DNA from: Holosporales bacterium | GTDB taxonomy: Bacteria; Pseudomonadota; Alphaproteobacteria; RUG11792 | Reading direction: 5' to 3' | DNA length: 6,177 nt | Assembly: GCA_031267075.1 (NCBI GenBank) | Contig: JAIRZU010000066.1 | Location: 1 to 6,177 of the forward strand | Shown: one piece after another, positions 1 to 4,734 of the stretch | Numbering within the stretch: the first letter of the stretch is position 1 | How the letters are laid out: each line of letters starts with the position of its first letter | Position numbers and translations under genes: made by a program | Notes under the pieces: model-generated | Seen by the model: the letters and a program-made list of their open reading frames with translations, nothing else | Database searches by the model: none | Told to the model about the DNA's origin: nothing

Positions 1-1
1 C

Positions 2-58
2 AAGGTTGCAGAGGAAGACCAAATGTTACAGCAAAAGCCTGGAAATGCTGAGGCTTAG
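2..58 (+). CDS. Possible C-terminal tail of a plus-strand gene (partial)
   Basis: The frame beginning at base 2 is open for 18 codons and ends at TAG (56-58). It reads KVAEEDQMLQQKPGNAEA, a hydrophilic, charged tail of the kind found at protein C-termini. The 5' end lies outside the window, so no domain is visible and the product is not recognised. A second frame, starting at base 3, is also open for about 34 codons, so the choice of frame rests only on composition. No hairpin with a T-run follows the stop. This is a weak call. Confidence 0.3.
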   Translation, partial: KVAEEDQMLQQKPGNAEA

Positions 59-383
59 TGTTCTGCTCGTGTTACACCGATTCAATGCTAGAAAAATATG
101 TAGTTAGTTGTCAATCCCAAACAACAGCAACACAAGACACTATCTGGGACGTATGACACGGAGAACGAAGGCAGTCAGCCATTCAAAACAGATGTTAGAA
201 CGGATGCTCTAGCTGTGGTGCATTGTTGCTGAATATGATGGCTGGATTAAGTTGAGTGATGACGCTTCATCTATCTTTGGCTGAAAACTCTCTTTATATT
301 TTCTATGGTGGTAGATATCTGTTGCATTTCGTGGGGATGTTGAGAGGGGCTTGGAAGGAGGGCCACCATACCACTCGCAGCAG
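59..383. other. Intergenic tract without a recognisable gene
   Basis: This 325-base stretch separates the possible tail ending at 58 from the stop codon of ruvA. I see no tRNA-like cloverleaf, no intrinsic terminator and no ORF with a ribosome-binding site and a credible product. A reading frame opens at 256, but it runs on antisense into ruvA and has no Shine-Dalgarno sequence. The one notable element is the dispersed repeat at 293-342, listed separately. The tract is probably 3' flank of ruvA or decayed sequence. Confidence 0.6.
293..342. repeat. Dispersed repeat, copy A (about 50 bases)
   Basis: This segment matches 4627-4676 in the same orientation without gaps at 43 of 50 positions. Both copies begin with TTTATATTTTCTATG and contain GATATCTGTTGCATTTCGT. 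This copy lies 42 bases past the ruvA stop; copy B lies 59 bases past the bioC stop, so both occupy the 3' flank of a minus-strand gene. The plus-strand frames encode similar peptides (YIFY...YLLHFVG). However, most differences change the amino acid, so a shared DNA or RNA element is more likely than a shared protein. Confidence 0.75.
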
Positions 384-962
384 CTATCCCATTTTCTTGA
401 TGCATTCTATGATTATGATATCAGTTGAGGCTGAGCTCCCGACTTGCTGCACCACCTCCGTCACTACCTTACTTACCTTACTCTTGCTATACCCCAGACT
501 CAGAAGCCCAAGCATCACATCGCTCACATTAGCATTGTTGAGGTTCGCAATCCCCTCGATCTGACCTATGTTCTTATCCTTGAGCTCTAGCAAGATTCTT
601 TCGGCTGTCTTTCTGCCAACTCCTCCAGCCTTATAAAGCAACGCCGGATCCTGAGTAGCAACAGCAGTTGCAAATTCCTCTGTTGTAAGATGAGAGAGTA
701 TCGCCATCGCCAATCTAATCCCGACACCATGCACGGCGAGTAATACCTCAAACACCTTCTTCTCACTGTTGTTCAAGAACCCACATAGGTACTGCGTATC
801 CTGCTTGAATACGTGCAAAATCACCAGTGAAATTGGTATGCCGACGCTGACCGAATCCCTCGCCCTATCAGAGACGAAAACCGCATATCCAACACCGTTG
901 ACGTCTACGATAATTGAATCGTCCGTGATCGAATCAACCACTCCTTTGAGCTTAGCAATCAC
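384..962 (-). CDS. ruvA: Holliday junction branch-migration complex subunit RuvA
   Basis: RuvA forms tetramers that bind Holliday junctions and load the RuvB motor during recombinational repair. The 192-residue product is close to the usual ~200. An OB-fold N-terminal domain covers roughly residues 1-62 (MIAKLKG start, DVNGVGY at 20-26). Two helix-hairpin-helix motifs follow, HGVGIRLAMAIL (79-90) and GGVGRKTAERIL (113-124), then LELKDK and a C-terminal RuvB-contacting domain (about 146-190, with LGLLSLGYSKSKV). The acidic pin, E55-D56 in E. coli, reads Q54-D55 here, so one acidic residue is lost. I chose GTG at 962 because it gives the family-typical MIxKLKG start and has AGGA 8 bases upstream. 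A TTG one codon earlier (965) is the alternative. ruvB and ruvC are not adjacent in this window. The family assignment is firm. Confidence 0.96.
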   Translation of the reverse strand: MIAKLKGVVDSITDDSIIVDVNGVGYAVFVSDRARDSVSVGIPISLVILHVFKQDTQYLCGFLNNSEKKVFEVLLAVHGVGIRLAMAILSHLTTEEFATAVATQDPALLYKAGGVGRKTAERILLELKDKNIGQIEGIANLNNANVSDVMLGLLSLGYSKSKVSKVVTEVVQQVGSSASTDIIIIECIKKMG

Positions 963-1073
963 CAATCAGATCCTACACGATACGCTATAACAACTGCATA
1001 CTGTACCACATATCAGGAGGTTGGTGGATGCGTACGATTGGTATGGTCGATTTCCATTGGGCGTAAAAATAGT

Positions 1074-1103
1074 TTGCCTTGCTCCTTAAGCATGGGGTAT
1101 ACT
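1074..1103 (+). promoter_or_regulatory. Sigma70-type promoter for the secreted-protein gene
   Basis: A TTGCCT -35 (1074-1079) is separated by 18 bases from a near-consensus TATACT -10 (1098-1103). Transcription would begin near 1110, about 25 bases before the chosen start codon at 1136. It lies in the divergent gap between ruvA and the plus-strand gene and is the best promoter match I see in the window. It is assigned by motif only. Confidence 0.55.
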
Positions 1104-1135
1104 GAACCTAATGGTCGAGGATGCGAGAGGCATTT

Positions 1136-1651
1136 ATGGATATGTTTAATTTAACTAAAGGCGCCCTGAGGGCTTGTGCTTTGGTGTCGCTGTACGCGGC
1201 TGCCGGAGCTGGAGATACATTCTGTGGTGAACTTCAAGAACTTGAAAATCATGATGAGGTAGGGCAGCTTGCTGCTTCTGGTTTGGAGCCAGTTCGGATT
1301 GAAGCAGATGGTGATGTTACTGGGCGAGACTTCTCTTTTGAGCAAGCAAAGAATGCACTTAGTAGTTTCAAAGATCGCGTAAACTCAATCAAGACGGTAC
1401 TTAAAGGTGCGTCTGAGCTGCTGGATGTGATAACTGCTGCGATCGATGCGTGCACTGGTAACTCTGCAAGCACGGGGGTCGATGAAGATGCGGTATGCGA
1501 AGAGCGGGCTGTACAAGTAGGAGAGGGCGATCCTAAGGGGAAACTGAATGCTGTCAAAGAGACAATCACTGCTTTCGAAAATGAGTGGTCGCAAGATGAG
1601 CGCCAAAAATTAGAGCCGGCAATCGCGTTAATACGAGCTCTGAATTTATAG
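1136..1651 (+). CDS. Putative exported protein, unknown function
   Basis: This 171-residue protein is not recognised. The N-terminus is a plausible Sec signal peptide: K8 and R12, a hydrophobic run to about residue 23, and an A-G-A cleavage site before G26. The mature part is acidic and probably mostly helical, with long amphipathic stretches around 67-105 and 134-170. Mature cysteines lie at 30, 106 and 121; no lipobox is seen. ATG 1136 was chosen because GAGAGG (1125-1130) lies 5 bases upstream. ATG 1121 would have almost no leader after the predicted transcription start, and ATG 1142 is possible. A weak hairpin (1665-1685) follows, and a second exported orphan lies downstream on the same strand. 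In an intracellular bacterium such a protein could sit in the periplasm or at the surface, but nothing in the sequence shows which. Confidence 0.75.
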   Translation: MDMFNLTKGALRACALVSLYAAAGAGDTFCGELQELENHDEVGQLAASGLEPVRIEADGDVTGRDFSFEQAKNALSSFKDRVNSIKTVLKGASELLDVITAAIDACTGNSASTGVDEDAVCEERAVQVGEGDPKGKLNAVKETITAFENEWSQDERQKLEPAIALIRALNL

Positions 1652-1664
1652 GCTGATGACTGTG

Positions 1665-1685
1665 GTGGCGCAATAGCTGTGCCAC
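1665..1685 (+). other. Hairpin after the first exported-protein gene
   Basis: GTGGCGC (1665-1671) can pair with GTGCCAC (1679-1685), giving a 7-pair stem with one G-U pair and a 7-base loop. It starts 14 bases after the stop at 1651. No T-run follows, so it is at best a weak or factor-assisted terminator or a 3'-end stabiliser. Confidence 0.3.
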
Positions 1686-1707
1686 TGCACCCTTGATAAA
1701 GGAAAAC

Positions 1708-1764
1708 ATGAAAAGCAAGCTAATCGGATTAACGGTAGCACTATGTGTTACAGGAGCCATCTAG
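1708..1764 (+). CDS. 18-residue signal-peptide-like mini-ORF, possible gene remnant
   Basis: ATG at 1708 follows AAAGG (1698-1702) at a good 5-base spacing. The frame encodes MKSKLIGLTVALCVTGAI and then TAG. The peptide has a basic N-terminus, a hydrophobic core and a small-residue end, exactly like a Sec signal peptide lacking its mature domain. Two readings are possible. It could be the surviving 5' end of a decayed secreted-protein gene, which fits two other exported orphans standing beside it. Or it could be a translated leader for the gene starting at 1820. The downstream gene is in another frame and has its own signal sequence, so a simple one-base frameshift joining them is less likely. 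Confidence 0.35.
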   Translation: MKSKLIGLTVALCVTGAI

Positions 1765-1819
1765 TAACGGGCCGATACACAAAAATTATTACATCTTAGT
1801 AAGGGTAGGAAACGACGAT

Positions 1820-2458
1820 ATGCCGGGAATAAACAGGAAGATAACTCTCATAGCAGCTGCGATACTGATAGTGCCCTACGCGAGCGGGAGCCGTGGTATG
1901 CCCCCACGGGGAAGCGAAGCCGCTCTCGTTGAGCAAACCATCGCTGAAGCGTTCAGCCATGAAGGCGCCCCACAACGAACCGTAGTCAACTACTTCGCCC
2001 GCGATCTCTATGCTACGCACGGAAAGCAGAGCGGGCTCAAGAAGCTGCAGTGGTTCCGATCTATGGATAGCCCTGACTACCCGATCAGCCGCATCGCATT
2101 CAGGAGCGTCACCATCATGGCCTTCCAGCTCTACTGTCACCTCCATGGAATCACGAACCCAACTATCCAGTGGATCACGGCCGAATACGTTACGCGTAGA
2201 GACTCGCTGCCGCTCAGGCGTCACCGTAAGCAACGCCGAGTTATTATTCAGTCGATTCTAACCCAATCTGGCATGTCCCAACCTGGCGGCCTACTCGGTG
2301 ACGCAGGTCCAGACCCTGGCATCATACCGAGAATCACGGCACGGGGTGACGACCAACCTCCCGCTCTCCCACCGGATGACCAGAGCTACGACCTGGGGAT
2401 GGATCCAGACGACCACCAGTACGAGAAGTCCAACGAATTCAACCTGACGTGGGATTAG
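1820..2458 (+). CDS. Putative exported or membrane-anchored protein, unknown function
   Basis: This 212-residue protein is not recognised. The N-terminus (MPGINRK then a hydrophobic run at about 8-20, ending near ASG) is a signal peptide or membrane anchor. The central part carries aromatic and basic residues, with a strongly basic patch RRHRKQRR at 133-140. From about 155 the tail is glycine-, proline- and aspartate-rich (PPALPPDDQ at 180-188, DPDDH at 195-199) and looks disordered and acidic. ATG 1820 was chosen for AGGA (1807-1810) 9 bases upstream and for starting right at the signal sequence; the frame itself is open from 1745. Six sampled 60-base rows give 214 of 360 G+C, and codons often end in C or G. 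That is unlike the first exported gene, though similar to parts of the carrier gene. Its TAG overlaps the bioA stop on the other strand. Confidence 0.65.
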   Translation: MPGINRKITLIAAAILIVPYASGSRGMPPRGSEAALVEQTIAEAFSHEGAPQRTVVNYFARDLYATHGKQSGLKKLQWFRSMDSPDYPISRIAFRSVTIMAFQLYCHLHGITNPTIQWITAEYVTRRDSLPLRRHRKQRRVIIQSILTQSGMSQPGGLLGDAGPDPGIIPRITARGDDQPPALPPDDQSYDLGMDPDDHQYEKSNEFNLTWD

Positions 2459-3684
2459 AACTCCGGAAAAGCTACCAACTCCATGTATACCCATTCCAGA
2501 TCCCCCCTCGTTATACAGTAAGGCGGAATTAGGTAAATGCTCGAACCTATCGGCCTAATGATAATTCCACTCCTAATCATCTTCTCCTTGATGCACTGAG
2601 CTAGCTGGGGAGTGGGTACGTCAAATGCCGCGATAGTCCCGATGCTCCTCCTATTGATAGCATGGCTCAGCTGCGGGAGATACTCAATGTGGGTTTCCGA
2701 GATCTGCCTTATGCTTAGTTGAGTCTCTGGGCGCTGCAGGATTTCTAGGGTTTTGCAGGCGGCGGCGCAGCTAATAGGGTTCGCAGTATACGAATGCCCA
2801 TGTGTGAATGTCTTGCACGGATCATCTGAAAAGAAGGCATCATAAATTCTTTTGTTAGTTACCGTTAGGGCGAGTGGCAGGAACCCTCCAGTAATAGCCT
2901 TCGATAGACAGATCATGTCAGGTTTCTCAGAGCACTGATCCATTGCAAACATCGTGCCAGTCCTATAAAAGCCAGTCATAACCTCATCGAAGATTACTAT
3001 GATGCCGTGCCTCCTTACCTCCCGCACAATTTGCTCTAGGAACTGGTGGCTGTACACTCTCATGCCAGCAGCCCCTTGGATCAATGGTTCGATTATCAAG
3101 GCACAGACATGCTGTCCATTGCCTTTCAGAAACTCACGTAATTTCTCGAGAGCTCTCTCTTCAGATTCGCAATCATCCGGAAAATCTATGGAGAATGTGC
3201 GGAAGAAGAACTCTGAAAAAGTTGAGTGATATTGGGAGCTGGAGCCGGCGGCAGACATCGCACCTAATGTGTCACCATGGTACCCTCCCTCAAGATTTAT
3301 GTATATGTTTCTCCCGGTTTCTCCGACGTTCTTAAAATACTGATAGGCCATTTTTAAGGCGACCTCGACGGCAGTTGACCCGTTATCCGAAAAGAAAAAA
3401 TACTCCAGGCTAGGGGGGAGAAGGTTATAGAGTCTTGAGCACAGCTCTTCTGCAGGGGCATGCGTGAAGCCAGCAAAAATGACGTGTTCCAAAACCTTTG
3501 CCTGATGATGAATTGCATCGGCAATTTCCTCATTGGAGTGCCCAAGGATGTTGACCCACCAGCTGGAGACCATGTCGATGTACCTGTTGCCCTGATCATC
3601 AAACAGATACTGCCCCTTGCCCTCTGCAATTTTAATCGGGAGGGCTTCTGTTTTTTCCTGTGTAAACGGGTGCCAGATCTTCAT
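2455..3684 (-). CDS. bioA: Adenosylmethionine-8-amino-7-oxononanoate aminotransferase (DAPA synthase)
   Basis: BioA is a cytosolic PLP enzyme that converts KAPA to DAPA with S-adenosylmethionine as amino donor. The 409 residues are a normal length for a class-III aminotransferase. Visible motifs are the WHPFTQ N-terminus, SSWWVN (40-45, the substrate-lining Trp pair of BioA), NGSTAVEVALKMA (101-113, phosphate binding), YHGDT (135-139), EPLIQGAAGMR (199-209), FDEVMTGFYRTG (232-243, with D233 contacting the pyridine nitrogen), SKAITGG with Schiff-base K262, and HGHSYTANPISCAAA (295-309). Together these separate it from other aminotransferases. The ATG overlaps the bioD stop as ATGA (3681-3684), with AAGGG 7 bases upstream, so translation is probably coupled to bioD. 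The TAA (2455-2457) overlaps the stop codon of the convergent exported-protein gene. Confidence 0.97.
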   Translation of the reverse strand: MKIWHPFTQEKTEALPIKIAEGKGQYLFDDQGNRYIDMVSSWWVNILGHSNEEIADAIHHQAKVLEHVIFAGFTHAPAEELCSRLYNLLPPSLEYFFFSDNGSTAVEVALKMAYQYFKNVGETGRNIYINLEGGYHGDTLGAMSAAGSSSQYHSTFSEFFFRTFSIDFPDDCESEERALEKLREFLKGNGQHVCALIIEPLIQGAAGMRVYSHQFLEQIVREVRRHGIIVIFDEVMTGFYRTGTMFAMDQCSEKPDMICLSKAITGGFLPLALTVTNKRIYDAFFSDDPCKTFTHGHSYTANPISCAAACKTLEILQRPETQLSIRQISETHIEYLPQLSHAINRRSIGTIAAFDVPTPQLAQCIKEKMIRSGIIIRPIGSSIYLIPPYCITRGDLEWVYMELVAFPEF

Positions 3685-4289
3685 TGTATGACCCTTGCAA
3701 TTTCTCCCGGAAGTGGGGTTTGATCGATTAACTCACAGACATCCTCTGCGATTGGCAGGACCGACAACACCTTGATTTTCGAGAATGCTTCTATGGTTCG
3801 TATGGTGGAATCATCTGTGCTTCCAATCAGCACTATCCCAATCACAGGGATATTTTCATGCTCCAGAATTTTAGCAGTCAGGAGTATGTGATTTAAGAAG
3901 CCGAGCTTTGACCTTGCAACGATCAGGACTTTAGAGCCAGTCATTTTAGCAAGGTCCATCATGAGGAAGCTTTCGTAGATCGGAACCAGTATTCCTCCAG
4001 CCCCTTCGATAACCGTTTTGTCAGGAACCCTATCCAAAAGCTTAGCCTTGTCAATCTGGATGCCCTCGAGATTAGCGGCATCATACGGAGAGAGTGGCGC
4101 CTTCAATTTATACACCTCATCCAATACGTTGGTTGTTCCGGATAGACGAGCTACAGTTGCCTTATCGCTATCGAACTCACAGCCAGTCTGAATTGGCTTC
4201 CAATAGCTAGCTCCAGTGTGCTTACAAATCCACGCTGCTACAACTGTTTTCCCAACGTCTGTATCTGTGCCAGTGATAAAGATATTCAT
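3681..4289 (-). CDS. bioD: Dethiobiotin synthetase
   Basis: BioD closes the ureido ring of DAPA with CO2 and ATP to make dethiobiotin, directly after BioA. The 202-residue length is slightly shorter than E. coli BioD. Key elements are the P-loop GTDTDVGKT (7-15), KPIQTG (31-36, with the substrate-binding lysine), LKAPLSPYDAA (62-72), EGAGG (95-99), and the ARSKLGFLNH region (125-134) typical of the family. The start ATG (4289-4287) has AGAGG 4 bases upstream and a second GGAGG at 4310-4306. Both lie inside a 29-base inverted repeat whose partner is just past the bioC stop, which may control translation. It is followed without a gap by bioA. Confidence 0.97.
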   Translation of the reverse strand: MNIFITGTDTDVGKTVVAAWICKHTGASYWKPIQTGCEFDSDKATVARLSGTTNVLDEVYKLKAPLSPYDAANLEGIQIDKAKLLDRVPDKTVIEGAGGILVPIYESFLMMDLAKMTGSKVLIVARSKLGFLNHILLTAKILEHENIPVIGIVLIGSTDDSTIRTIEAFSKIKVLSVLPIAEDVCELIDQTPLPGEIARVIQ

Positions 4290-4318
4290 TAGACCTCTTT
4301 CAAAACCTCCATAATCAG
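4290..4318 (-). repeat. Inverted repeat arm 1, covering the bioD ribosome-binding region
   Basis: Read on the minus strand, these 29 bases end directly at the bioD ATG and contain GGAGGTTTTGAAAGAGG. They match 4702-4730 read on the plus strand at 27 of 29 positions. In a minus-strand RNA spanning bioC to bioD the two arms are complementary: 27 Watson-Crick pairs, one G-U and one G-A mismatch, with a loop of about 383 bases. Confidence 0.85.
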
Positions 4319-4371
4319 TTTCTTCCTGCGTTAATCCGGTGCTCGAGTTACTCAGCTGGCGCCCCTAGAGA

Positions 4372-4386
4372 TTCTGATTCTGAAGG
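4372..4386 (+). repeat. Partial third copy of the inverted-repeat sequence
   Basis: TTCTGATTCTGAAGG matches 4700-4714 at 14 of 15 bases in the same orientation. On the minus strand, bases 4386-4374 can pair with 4318-4306 of the bioD leader: 11 Watson-Crick pairs, one G-U and one mismatch. This would form a local hairpin with a loop of about 55 bases that buries the distal GGAGG but not the proximal AGAGG. Confidence 0.5.
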
Positions 4387-4422
4387 CCATGCTGGAGTTA
4401 GCGGAAAACCTGCCGAAAACTT

Positions 4423-4428
4423 ATTTTA
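4423..4428 (-). promoter_or_regulatory. Candidate -10 element for a bioDA promoter
   Basis: On the minus strand TAAAAT (4428-4423) resembles a -10 hexamer. It has no good -35 at 16-18 bases, but a TTAA-N7-TTAA site ends 5 bases upstream. That is close to where activators such as CtrA replace a poor -35. Transcription would begin near 4416 and leave a leader of about 127 bases before bioD. This is motif evidence only. Confidence 0.25.
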
Positions 4429-4433
4429 CGAAA

Positions 4434-4448
4434 TTAACGGTTTTTTAA
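4434..4448. promoter_or_regulatory. CtrA-box-like site (TTAA-N7-TTAA)
   Basis: TTAA (4434-4437), exactly seven bases, then TTAA (4445-4448) followed by C is a full match to the CtrA response-regulator consensus known from Caulobacter; CtrA orthologues occur in Rickettsiales. A rough chance estimate for the bare pattern is about 0.15 per window of this size and composition. Its position beside a possible -10 upstream of bioD makes it more interesting than the motif alone. Confidence 0.4.
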
Positions 4449-4562
4449 CTTTTTTGTGCTACCCTAGGTGCCATCCCTAACCCCCGCCCACCTCTGTGGG
4501 GAACCGTCTCTCTCACCACTCGCGCCTATGCAACGGCATAGCCTTAGCATATCATAAAAAGA

Positions 4563-4577
4563 TTGAAAAAACGTTAA
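4563..4577. promoter_or_regulatory. Near-match CtrA-box-like site (TTGA-N7-TTAA)
   Basis: TTGA (4563-4566), seven bases, TTAA (4574-4577) followed by C differs from the CtrA consensus at one position. It lies 129 bases from the perfect site at 4434, within the same gap. Alone it would not be worth listing. Confidence 0.25.
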
Positions 4578-4603
4578 CAAATGAAGGAGCAAGCGAAATA
4601 TGC

Positions 4604-4612
4604 TGTGGATAA
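4604..4612 (-). promoter_or_regulatory. Perfect DnaA box
   Basis: TGTGGATAA on the plus strand is the complement of the consensus DnaA box TTATCCACA. It is a single copy in an intergenic region with CtrA-like sites and A/T-rich patches. One box alone can be chance or can serve DnaA titration or transcriptional control. An origin would normally show several boxes. Confidence 0.35.
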
Positions 4613-4626
4613 GATGGGTAGGAGGA

Positions 4627-4676
4627 TTTATATTTTCTATGAGGATGGATATCTGTTGCATTTCGTTGGGGCGTTG
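4627..4676. repeat. Dispersed repeat, copy B (about 50 bases)
   Basis: This is the second copy of the repeat at 293-342 (43 of 50 identical, no gap, same orientation). It lies 59 bases beyond the bioC stop on the transcribed side. Outside the 50 bases the flanks do not align convincingly, so this is a short discrete element and not the edge of a large duplication. No terminal inverted repeats or target-site duplications are apparent. Confidence 0.75.
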
Positions 4677-4701
4677 TTGAGGGTGGGGATCTTGATAAGT
4701 T

Positions 4702-4730
4702 CTGATTCTGGAGGTTTTGAAAGAAGTCTA
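4702..4730 (+). repeat. Inverted repeat arm 2, just past the bioC stop
   Basis: These 29 bases are an inverted copy of the bioD leader (4290-4318). The arm begins five bases beyond the bioC TAA, so in a bioC message it forms the first part of the 3' untranslated region and is antisense to the bioD start region. Read on the plus strand it resembles a displaced ribosome-binding region followed after six bases by ATG (4737), but the frame there is short and antisense to bioC. Confidence 0.85.
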
Positions 4731-4734
4731 TCCA

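Larger units (their letters stand above)
4290..4734. other. 445-base bioC-bioD gap rich in repeats and candidate sites
   Basis: No gene is credible here. Besides the separately listed repeats, CtrA-like sites and DnaA box, two small perfect hairpins are visible: CCCAC/GTGGG with a CTCT loop (4487-4500), and CTATGC/GCATAG with an AACG loop (4526-4541). Homopolymer-rich patches lie at 4440-4456 and 4555-4571. Plus- and minus-strand frames of about 65-70 codons exist but lack Shine-Dalgarno sequences, and the plus one runs antisense into bioC. The gap therefore looks regulatory or repeat-derived, and it breaks an otherwise tight biotin gene cluster. Confidence 0.6.

Noticed and set aside
85..114. 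Minus-strand TTGACA (114-109), 18 bases, TAGCAT (90-85), promoter-like
   Set aside because: The -10 is poor and no start codon with an open frame follows toward base 1, so there is nothing visible for it to serve.
256..564. 102-codon plus-strand frame containing repeat copy A
   Set aside because: It has no Shine-Dalgarno, overlaps the 3' end of ruvA antisense, and its second half is the shadow of ruvA codons.
1796..2233. 145-codon minus-strand frame opposite the second exported orphan
   Set aside because: The plus-strand frame is longer and has a Shine-Dalgarno and a signal sequence at its start; this one looks like its shadow. It remains the main alternative if the plus gene fails.
4434..4612. 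Possible replication origin
   Set aside because: There is only one DnaA box, no tandem AT-rich unwinding repeats, and none of the usual alphaproteobacterial origin neighbours such as hemE or dnaA. The sites are reported as regulatory candidates instead.
4464..4661. 65-codon minus-strand frame downstream of bioC
   Set aside because: It has no ribosome-binding site and begins inside the repeat. Its composition gives no domain or signal peptide.
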